From: Pseudomonas sp. CFBP13508
GTDB taxonomy: Bacteria; Pseudomonadota; Gammaproteobacteria; Pseudomonadales; Pseudomonadaceae
Assembly: GCF_005233515.1 (NCBI RefSeq)
Contig: NZ_QFZZ01000001.1
Coordinates: 649,320-713,319, forward strand
Reading direction: 5' to 3'
DNA length: 64,000 bases
The translations under genes and the position numbers were made by a program. The notes beneath the pieces were generated by a model that was not told where the DNA came from, did not search any database, and worked only from the letters and a program-made list of their open reading frames with translations. This document shows positions 57,827 through 64,000 of this stretch, one piece after another; position 1 is the first letter of the stretch; the number at the start of each line of letters is the position of its first letter.

Positions 57827-58603
57827 ATGAACAAAGTCTTCGCTACCCTCGCCCTCACCGCTGCCATGTTCGGCGCCACCGCTGCGTTCGCCGCACCGGT
57901 TAAACCTACCGTGGTGCTGGTGCACGGTGCCTTTGCCGATTCGAGCAGCTGGAACGGCGTGGTCAAGATTCTCGAGAAGGATGGCTACCCGGTGATCGCC
58001 GCCGCCAACCCGCTGCGCTCGGTCAAGGGTGATGCGCAATCGGTGGCGGATGTGCTGGCCAGCGTGAAAACTCCGGTGGTGTTGGTCGGGCACTCGTACG
58101 GTGGCCCGGTGATCAGCGAAGCCGCTTACGGCAATGCCAATGTCAAAGCGCTGGTGTACGTCGCCGCGTTCGCCCCGGAAAAGGGCGAAACCGCAGCCGA
58201 ATTGTCCGGCCGTTTCCCTGGCAGCACCCTTGGCCCGACCCTGTCGGCCCCGGTTGAGCTGGCCGATGGTGGCAAGGATTTGTACATTCAGCAGGACAAA
58301 TTCCATGAGCAGTTCGCAGCCGATGTTTCCCCCGCTGATGCGAAGCTGATGGCCGCCACCCAGCGCCCGGTGACCGTCGCCGCGCTCAACGAAGCCGCCA
58401 CCGAGCCTGCATGGAAAACCGTGCCGTCGTACTTCGTCTACGGTGACCAGGACAAGAACATCCCGGCGCAAGCCCTGGCGTTCATGGCTGAGCGCGCGCA
58501 CTCCAAGCAGACCGTCGTGGCCAAAGGCGCGTCGCACGTGGTGATGGTGTCCAACCCGAAAGCCGTCGCCAGCCTGATCGAAACCGCTGCGGCCGCGAAG
58601 TGA
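57827..58603 (+). CDS. Exported alpha/beta hydrolase
   Basis: 258-residue serine hydrolase with signal peptide (LALTAAMFGATAAFA). The oxyanion region is VVLVHGAFADSSSW, the nucleophile elbow GHSYGG, the acid in YFVYGDQDKNIP and the histidine in KGASHVVMVS. This is the EstC/haloperoxidase-like family common in Pseudomonas. AGGA precedes the start. The adjacent palindrome suggests induction. A hairpin terminator follows. Confidence 0.9.
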   Translation: MNKVFATLALTAAMFGATAAFAAPVKPTVVLVHGAFADSSSWNGVVKILEKDGYPVIAAANPLRSVKGDAQSVADVLASVKTPVVLVGHSYGGPVISEAAYGNANVKALVYVAAFAPEKGETAAELSGRFPGSTLGPTLSAPVELADGGKDLYIQQDKFHEQFAADVSPADAKLMAATQRPVTVAALNEAATEPAWKTVPSYFVYGDQDKNIPAQALAFMAERAHSKQTVVAKGASHVVMVSNPKAVASLIETAAAAK

Positions 58604-58630
58604 TCCAGCGCTGAGTTGAGCCTTCAAGCC

Positions 58631-59551
58631 CTAGCCGTGAACCCTGTTCACGGCTTTCAGCGCTGGATGATGTTGTAGACGTTCCCTGAGGAAATCGACA
58701 AACGTGCGCACCTTCGCCGGTACGCGCGGATGTTTCAGATAGACCAGTTGCACAGGTAACGCCGGCGGCTCAAAGGCCTGCAACACCAATTCCAGTTCAC
58801 CGGCCGCAACCTGGCTGGCGACTTGATAAGACAGCACCCGGGTAATGCCCCAACCGGAACTGGCGATGTTGATTGCCGCCTGATTCGCGGTGACCACCAG
58901 GCGCGGTTCGAAGCGAAAGCTCAACGGCCCGTCGGCATGGGCGAATTGCCAATCGCTGAGCAAATGACTGGCGGACGACATGACGATATTGGCGCGGCTC
59001 AGCTCGTTCGGATGTTGCGGTCGGCCATAGCGGGCGAAGTAATCGGGGGTGCCGCAGATCACTTGGCGGACCTCGCCGACCTTGATCGCATGCTGATTGT
59101 TTTCGTGCAGATGACCGATGCGCACGGCGACATCAATGCCCTCCTCGGCCATGTTCACCACCCGATCGACCAGCAAAGCCTTCAGATGCACCGAAGGAAA
59201 CGCATCGACGTATTGCGCCAGCAACGGCGCGATGAACAGCTCGCCAAACAACACCGACGCGGTCACGCTCAAATGCCCGCACGGCACCCGATAACTGCCG
59301 GCGGCCGCCTCTTCGGCTTCGTCGACGTCGCACAGAATTCTTCGGCAATCATCCAGATAACGATGCCCGGCTTCGGTCAGGTGCAGGCTGCGCGTGGTGC
59401 GCGACAACAGGCGCGTGCCGATGCGTTGTTCCAGCGCGGCAATGGCGCGGGTGACGCTGGGGGGCGAGGTGTTCAAACGCCGGGCCGCCGCCGCAAAGCC
59501 ACCCTCCTCGGCCACGGCCAGGAACATGCGCATTTCCTGAAAACGATCCAT
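58631..59551 (-). CDS. LysR family transcriptional regulator
   Basis: 306-residue regulator of the CrgA/DsdC-like branch. Helix-turn-helix: GGFAAAARRLNTSPPSVTRA. Effector domain begins HLSVTASVLFGELFIAPLL. It is convergent with the hydrolase, and its last codons overlap the hydrolase terminator. The REPIN at 59594 separates it from the upstream GST gene, which lies on the same strand. Target unknown. Confidence 0.9.
   Translation of the reverse strand: MDRFQEMRMFLAVAEEGGFAAAARRLNTSPPSVTRAIAALEQRIGTRLLSRTTRSLHLTEAGHRYLDDCRRILCDVDEAEEAAAGSYRVPCGHLSVTASVLFGELFIAPLLAQYVDAFPSVHLKALLVDRVVNMAEEGIDVAVRIGHLHENNQHAIKVGEVRQVICGTPDYFARYGRPQHPNELSRANIVMSSASHLLSDWQFAHADGPLSFRFEPRLVVTANQAAINIASSGWGITRVLSYQVASQVAAGELELVLQAFEPPALPVQLVYLKHPRVPAKVRTFVDFLRERLQHHPALKAVNRVHG
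58633..58655. terminator. Hairpin at the convergent hydrolase/LysR ends
   Basis: Ten-base stem AGCCGTGAAC/GTTCACGGCT followed by TT, 30 bases after the hydrolase stop; it overlaps the 3' end of the LysR gene. Confidence 0.65.
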
Positions 59552-59593
59552 AGACGGGAACCTGTAAAAAACCTCGAAAACACAGTGAAATCA

Positions 59594-59683
59594 TGTGGGA
59601 GCGAGCCTGCTCGCGAAGGCATTCTGTCAGTCAACATCACCGTTGAATGACACACCGCTTTCGCGAGCAGGCTCGCTCCCACA
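59594..59683. repeat. REPIN (paired inverted REP elements)
   Basis: 90-base element with the same arms (GTGGGAGCGAGCCTGCTCGC) and length as the one at 2534, differing only in the loop. It lies between the LysR and GST genes. Confidence 0.9.
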
Positions 59684-59704
59684 GGGGATGTGCATCGTTG
59701 TGAG

Positions 59705-60334
59705 TCAAGCTGTTTGCAGGCCCACCGCTGTACGCTGCATGCCGACGAACTTGGGCAGCGCCTCGACCCGTTCCAGCCACGCCCGCACATTCGGATAATC
59801 CTCAAGCGAAACATTGCCCTCCGGTGCGTGGGCGACGTAAGTGTAGGCGGCCACATCGGCAACGGTTGCTTTGTCGCCGGCGAGGAATGCGCTGTTGCCC
59901 AACTCGTCTTCCATCACTTGCAATAAAGCGTGGGAACGCTTGATCGCATCAGCCGCGTCGTAACCCGCGCCGAACACCGTGATCAAGCGCGCCGTCGCAG
60001 GACCCGAGCTGATCTGCCCGGCAGCCACCGATAACCAGCGCTGCACCTTGGCTTGCTCGACCGGATCGCTCGGCAGCCACTGGCCGTTGCCGTATTTGCT
60101 CGCCAGATAAACAAGAATGCCGTTGGAATCAGCGAGCACCGTACCGTTGTCATCAATCACCGGCACCTGGCCGAAACGATTGAGAGCAAGAAATTCAGGG
60201 GTTTTGTGCGCGCCCTTCATCAGGTCGACGAACACCAGTTCGGTCGGAACCTCCAGCAGGGACAGCATCAACTCGACGCGATGCGAGTGGCCGGACAACG
60301 GATGGCGGTACAGTTTGACGGCTGACTGGGACAT
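59705..60334 (-). CDS. Glutathione S-transferase family protein
   Basis: 209-residue GST. The N-terminal thioredoxin-like domain has [20 protein letters not shown] with Ser as the likely catalytic residue and [19 protein letters not shown] with the cis-proline and the glutathione-binding D-S pair. The C-terminal helical domain has [17 protein letters not shown]. Divergent from the large flavoprotein gene. Detoxification of electrophiles is likely. Confidence 0.9.
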   Translation of the reverse strand: MSQSAVKLYRHPLSGHSHRVELMLSLLEVPTELVFVDLMKGAHKTPEFLALNRFGQVPVIDDNGTVLADSNGILVYLASKYGNGQWLPSDPVEQAKVQRWLSVAAGQISSGPATARLITVFGAGYDAADAIKRSHALLQVMEDELGNSAFLAGDKATVADVAAYTYVAHAPEGNVSLEDYPNVRAWLERVEALPKFVGMQRTAVGLQTA

Positions 60335-60438
60335 GACGTGCTCCTGGATTATTTGAGGTCGACCCGCTGATCGTGTCGATGGGGCTCATCCTGCTCCCCT
60401 GCCGCAAATCGCGGAATCCTCAGCCAATACAATCGAGC

Positions 60439-60504
60439 ATTTCAGCCAGTGAAATAATCACCCGCCTCCTTAGGCGCGCGCAGGGATCATTTCACCGGGT
60501 GAAA
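60439..60504. promoter_or_regulatory. Twin TTTCA-n5-TGAAA palindromes upstream of PPOX-reductase fusion
   Basis: ATTTCAGCCAGTGAAAT (60439-60455) and TTTCACCGGGTGAAA (60490-60504) share half-sites and have centres 50 bases apart. The spacing is close to five helical turns, suggesting two bound dimers on one face. They lie between the divergent GST and flavoprotein genes. Confidence 0.55.
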
Positions 60505-60619
60505 CAGTGGATTGCAGTTTCTGGCCATTCCCTCGTAACCGGCCGGGGGCGAACATGAGCCCACTTGAGCTTCAGCCCCAGGCGGCTCACCGGCCCGTTT
60601 GTACCCGAGGAGAATCGAA

Positions 60620-62671
60620 ATGGACACAGCGTCGAAACCGCAGCCCTCGCCCTGGCATGAAGGTGAGCTGACCCTGCAACGTGCCGTCGGCGCGGTGGAA
60701 ATGATGGTCGGCGTCGGCCAGCGGCAACTGGCCCGCGACTGGATGCCGGACCAGCACCGCGAATTCTATGCGCAACTGCCCTTCGTCGTGCTCGGCGCCG
60801 TTGATGGCCAGGGCGATCCGTGGGCGACTCTGCGCACCGGTCAACCGGGGTTCATGGATTCGCCGTCACCACAGGTTCTGAAGATCAAACTCGACGCGCA
60901 GCCCAACGACCCGGCCAATCAAGGCCTGCAACCCGGCGATGCGATCGGCATGCTCGGCATCGAGCTGCACACCCGTCGGCGCAATCGCATGAACGGCAAT
61001 ATCAGCCGCCGCAAGGACGACAGCCTCGAGATCAGCGTGACCCAGGCTTACGGCAACTGCCCGCGCTATATCAACCTGCGCCATTACGCCTTCGTCGAAG
61101 AGACCACCGACAACGCGCTCGACTTGCCGGTCAGCGAACCCTTGGTGCGCGACATGATCACCGCCGCTGACTCGTTCTACGTGGCCACTTACGTGGTGCG
61201 CGACGGCGAGCGCCAAGTCGATGTGTCCCATCGCGGTGGCAAATCCGGCTTCGTGCATATGGACGAAGACGGCACCCTGACCATCCCGGATTTCTCCGGC
61301 AATCTGTTCTTCAACACCTTGGGCAACATCGTGCTCAACCCGCGCGCCGGGCTGACCTTTATCGATTTCGAAAGCGGCGATCTGTTGCAGATGACCGGCA
61401 GCGCAGAAGTGCTGCTCGACGATCCGCAAATCGCCGCGTTCCAGGGCGCCGAGCGGCTGTGGCGCTTCAAGCCGCAGCGCATCGTTTACCGTCAGGCCGC
61501 GCTGCCACTGCGCTGGGCCGAGCAGCCGGAAGGCGAATCGCCCAATTCGCAAATGACCGGCAGCTGGGAACAGACCCGTGAGCGTTTGCAGGCCGAGGCG
61601 CTGCGCAATCAATGGCGCGCGCTGCACGTCACGCGGGTGGTCGATGAGAGTCCGCAGATCCGCTCCTTTTACCTGCAAGCCAACGACGGCTTCGGCCTGC
61701 CGCGCTTTGAACCGGGCCAGCACTTGCCGATCAAGGTCTTGCTCGACGGCCAGGACGCCGCGTCGATCCGCACCTACAGCGTGTCCAGCGCGCCGTCGGA
61801 CGAGTTTCTGCGCATCAGCGTCAAACGCGATGGCTCGGTATCCTCGCATCTGCATGATCGGGTCCAGGCACTGGACTTGATCGAAGCCCGTGCCCCGCAA
61901 GGCGACTTCACCGTCGACGCCACCGAACGCCGGCCACTGGTGCTGTTGGCCGCAGGGGTTGGGGTGACGCCGTTGCTGTCGATGCTGCGCGAGGTGGTCT
62001 ATCAGGGCAAACGCATCAGCCGCATGCGCCCGACCTGGGTGGTGCAAAGCAGTCGCACCGTCGAGGATCTGGCCTTTCGCGAAGAAATCGACGCCTTGGC
62101 TGCACGCGCGGGTGACAAGGTCAAGGTTCTGCGCGTGGTCAGCCAGCCGCCGCTGGAAGCAACGGCGCAGGGTTACGACCATGCCGGGCGCATCGACATC
62201 GCCTTGCTGAAAAGCCTGCTGCCGCTGGATGACTACGATTTCTACCTGTGCGGCCCGGGCAGCTTCACTCAGGCGCTGTACGACGGCTTGCGCAAAATGC
62301 GCATTCCCGATGATCGCATCCACGCCGAAACCTTCGGCCCGTCGACGCTGATCCGCGATGTCGAAATCAGCACCCCGGCGCCGCCGCAAGTGCCGGTCGC
62401 GGAAGAACCGGTCAAGGTGTTGTTCGCCACGTCCGGCAAGGAAGCACGCTGGGAACCGGGCAGCGGCACCTTGCTGGAACTGGCCGAGGCACGTGGCTTG
62501 AATCCGGAGTTCAGCTGTCGCGGCGGCTCGTGCGGCACCTGCAAAACCCGCCTTACCAGCGGTCAGGTGCATTACCTCACCCCGCCGGCCATGCGCCTGG
62601 CGGACGACGAAGTGCTGATCTGCTGCGCCGCCCCGGCGCAGGGCAGCGAAACCCTGGTGCTGGACGTTTGA
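60620..62671 (+). CDS. PPOX-ferredoxin reductase-[2Fe-2S] fusion protein
   Basis: 683-residue multidomain redox protein. The N-terminal ~320 residues are a pyridoxamine-phosphate-oxidase-like split barrel (PFVVLGAVDGQGDPWATL, ADSFYVATYV). A ferredoxin-reductase unit follows (FAD motif RTYSVSSAP near 397, NAD motif LLAAGVGVTPLLSML). The C-terminus is a plant-type 2Fe-2S ferredoxin with CRGGSCGTCKTRL and a late CC pair. It should pass electrons from NAD(P)H to an acceptor bound by the barrel. GAGGAGAA precedes the start. Substrate unknown. Confidence 0.9.
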   Translation: MDTASKPQPSPWHEGELTLQRAVGAVEMMVGVGQRQLARDWMPDQHREFYAQLPFVVLGAVDGQGDPWATLRTGQPGFMDSPSPQVLKIKLDAQPNDPANQGLQPGDAIGMLGIELHTRRRNRMNGNISRRKDDSLEISVTQAYGNCPRYINLRHYAFVEETTDNALDLPVSEPLVRDMITAADSFYVATYVVRDGERQVDVSHRGGKSGFVHMDEDGTLTIPDFSGNLFFNTLGNIVLNPRAGLTFIDFESGDLLQMTGSAEVLLDDPQIAAFQGAERLWRFKPQRIVYRQAALPLRWAEQPEGESPNSQMTGSWEQTRERLQAEALRNQWRALHVTRVVDESPQIRSFYLQANDGFGLPRFEPGQHLPIKVLLDGQDAASIRTYSVSSAPSDEFLRISVKRDGSVSSHLHDRVQALDLIEARAPQGDFTVDATERRPLVLLAAGVGVTPLLSMLREVVYQGKRISRMRPTWVVQSSRTVEDLAFREEIDALAARAGDKVKVLRVVSQPPLEATAQGYDHAGRIDIALLKSLLPLDDYDFYLCGPGSFTQALYDGLRKMRIPDDRIHAETFGPSTLIRDVEISTPAPPQVPVAEEPVKVLFATSGKEARWEPGSGTLLELAEARGLNPEFSCRGGSCGTCKTRLTSGQVHYLTPPAMRLADDEVLICCAAPAQGSETLVLDV

Positions 62672-62689
62672 ATCATGAGGAGGTGCGCC

Positions 62690-62902
62690 ATGAAGCCGTT
62701 TGCCGAAACCAACGTGGTTTGGCCGCAAGAGAAAACCGGACTGTCCGCCAGTGAATGCGAACGCAGTTTTTTGCTGCCGCAACTGATGGGCTCGCTCGCC
62801 GGTGAAACCTGTGCGTTGACGGGCTCATCCAATCAACGTGAGCATCTGCCTTCGAGCCCGAACGGCTGGTTTTCCCGTGGGCTCAAGGCGTTGTTTGCTT
62901 AG
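62690..62902 (+). CDS. Small hypothetical protein downstream of the fusion gene
   Basis: 70-residue protein with a strong GAGGAGGTG ribosome site 18 bases after the fusion gene, hence likely co-expressed. It contains ETNVVWPQEKTGLSASECER and two cysteines; no family recognised. Its stop codon overlaps that of the convergent permease gene. Confidence 0.55.
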   Translation: MKPFAETNVVWPQEKTGLSASECERSFLLPQLMGSLAGETCALTGSSNQREHLPSSPNGWFSRGLKALFA

Positions 62903-64000
62903 GCTTTGCTAACAGCCGCCACCCTGCCCGCCGGCCGGTGCTGGCGGCTGGTGACCAGGCCAATGAACGAGATCAGTAGCGCCAGGCCAATGGTCGAAGT
63001 CACTTCAAGGCGATGTTCAGGGGTGATCATCATCACCGCCAGAGCCGCGCAGATAAAGGCGATGACCAGCCAGGTGAGCCAGGGAAACAGCCACATGCGC
63101 AAGGTCATTTCGACCTTTTCCCGTTCCAGTCGGCGGCGCATGCGCAACTGCGAAATGGCGATCACCAGATACACCAGCAAGGCAATTGCGCCGGAGCTGG
63201 CGAGCAGGAACTGGAACAGCCCGGCCGGCATGAAATAGCTGAGTAACGTCACACCCGCGCCGATCACCGTGCTGGCAATGACCGCCGCGCGTGGCACGCC
63301 AGCCGCCGAAGTCACCTTCAATGCCGGCGGCGCATCGCCGCGTCGGCCCAGCGAATACAGCATGCGCGAGGAAATGTAGATCGAGGAGTTCATGCAACTG
63401 GCCACCGCGATCAACACCACAACGTCGACGAGAAATTTGGCGTTGGGGATGTTCATCAGTTCCAGTGCGCGCTGGTAGGAACCGACCGAGGCAAGTTGCG
63501 GGTCGTTCCATGGCACCACGGAAATCACCACGAAGATCGACAGCAGATAGAAAATGCCGATGCGCCAGATCACCGAGCGCGTGGCCTTGGCGATGTTCTG
63601 CGCCGGATTGTTCGATTCTGCAGCGGCGATAGTCACCGCTTCGGTGCCGATGAAACTGAACATGATGGTGATGAACGCGCCGACCACCGCCGACATGCCG
63701 TTGGGCGCAAAGCCGCCGTGCTCGGCCATCAGCGTGCTCAAGCCACTGGCTTCACGCTCGGGAATCCAGCCCATCAGCACCGCAAAACCCAGGCCGATGA
63801 AACCGATGATCGCGATGACCTTGGCCATGGCGAACCAGAATTCGAACTCGCCGTATTTCGACACGCTGAACAGGTTGGTAATCACCAGCAGGACGATCGA
63901 CAGCAAGGCGAACAACCACGCATCGACCTGGGGAAACCACTGATTGAGCACGTGCCCGGCGGCCAAGGCTTCGATGGGAATCACCAGCACCCAGAACCAC
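62899..64000 (-). CDS. Amino acid permease (GabP/APC type), truncated by window edge
   Basis: C-terminal ~367 residues of an APC-superfamily permease with about nine visible helices (FWFAMAKVIAIIGFIGLGFA, AFITIMFSFIGTEAVTIAAA, SSIYISSRMLYSLGRRGDAP). FIGTEAVTIAAAESNNPAQN is typical of the GABA/proline/aromatic amino acid transporter group. The N-terminus lies beyond 64000. It is convergent with the small ORF at 62690. Confidence 0.88.
   Translation of the reverse strand, partial: WFWVLVIPIEALAAGHVLNQWFPQVDAWLFALLSIVLLVITNLFSVSKYGEFEFWFAMAKVIAIIGFIGLGFAVLMGWIPEREASGLSTLMAEHGGFAPNGMSAVVGAFITIMFSFIGTEAVTIAAAESNNPAQNIAKATRSVIWRIGIFYLLSIFVVISVVPWNDPQLASVGSYQRALELMNIPNAKFLVDVVVLIAVASCMNSSIYISSRMLYSLGRRGDAPPALKVTSAAGVPRAAVIASTVIGAGVTLLSYFMPAGLFQFLLASSGAIALLVYLVIAISQLRMRRRLEREKVEMTLRMWLFPWLTWLVIAFICAALAVMMITPEHRLEVTSTIGLALLISFIGLVTSRQHRPAGRVAAVSKA

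Noticed and set aside
60866..62782. 638-codon open frame opposite the PPOX-reductase fusion
   Set aside because: The forward frame has intact FAD, NAD and 2Fe-2S motifs; the reverse frame has no recognisable motif or ribosome site.

Overview
The window looks like chromosome of a fluorescens-group Pseudomonas. The evidence is high-GC coding sequence, two paired REP elements (REPINs) with the GTGGGAGCGAGCCTGCTCGC arm common in that group, a glutamylputrescine-type polyamine module, two FecI/FecR/TonB-receptor modules and a folE/DUF3833/SDR/DUF6482 operon. It carries about 58 intact protein genes, one tRNA, one insertion sequence and several gene remnants.

Layout. 0-5 kb: polyamine uptake and glutamylation genes on the minus strand with a divergent AraC-type regulator. 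5-9 kb: Fur-box, ECF sigma, FecR and TonB siderophore receptor. 9-13 kb: a cupin, a decayed gene, an unusual tRNA-Lys(CTT), a small membrane protein, a P-loop kinase and a PRISE-type reductase. 13.4-16.9 kb: DoxX, Ohr/OsmC, MNIO (DUF692), DUF2063 partner and a secreted precursor with four EGKCG motifs joined to two EF-hands. This is a copper-linked RiPP (bufferin/HvfA-like) system and the most interesting locus here. 17-19.6 kb: tautomerase, DsbA/FrnE, cysteine hydrolase and a Tsx-like porin.

20-25.6 kb: an ABC importer, Rieske oxygenase and amidohydrolase operon that probably imports and degrades an N-heterocycle. 25.7-38.1 kb: an accessory region with LysR regulators, dehydrogenases, an amidohydrolase, two YcaC-like isochorismatase-fold hydrolases, an NTF2-like secreted protein, a sigma-54 activator with a visible -24/-12 promoter and upstream sites, and gene fragments. 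38.2-42.3 kb: a second iron sigma/anti-sigma/receptor module. 42.4-46.9 kb: DUF6130, TrkH, YciI and quinone reductase with a LysR regulator. 47-50.2 kb: unknown ORFs and a 2186-bp IS1182-like element with 17-bp inverted repeats, a GGTC target duplication, a frameshifted transposase and a zinc-ribbon passenger ORF.

50.4-64 kb: the folE operon, DUF1206, an NRAMP-like transporter lacking the usual metal motifs, a lactonase, MFS, alpha/beta hydrolase, LysR, GST, a PPOX-ferredoxin reductase fusion and a truncated amino-acid permease at the window edge. Function calls rest on reading motifs and family resemblance by eye; no database search was run.
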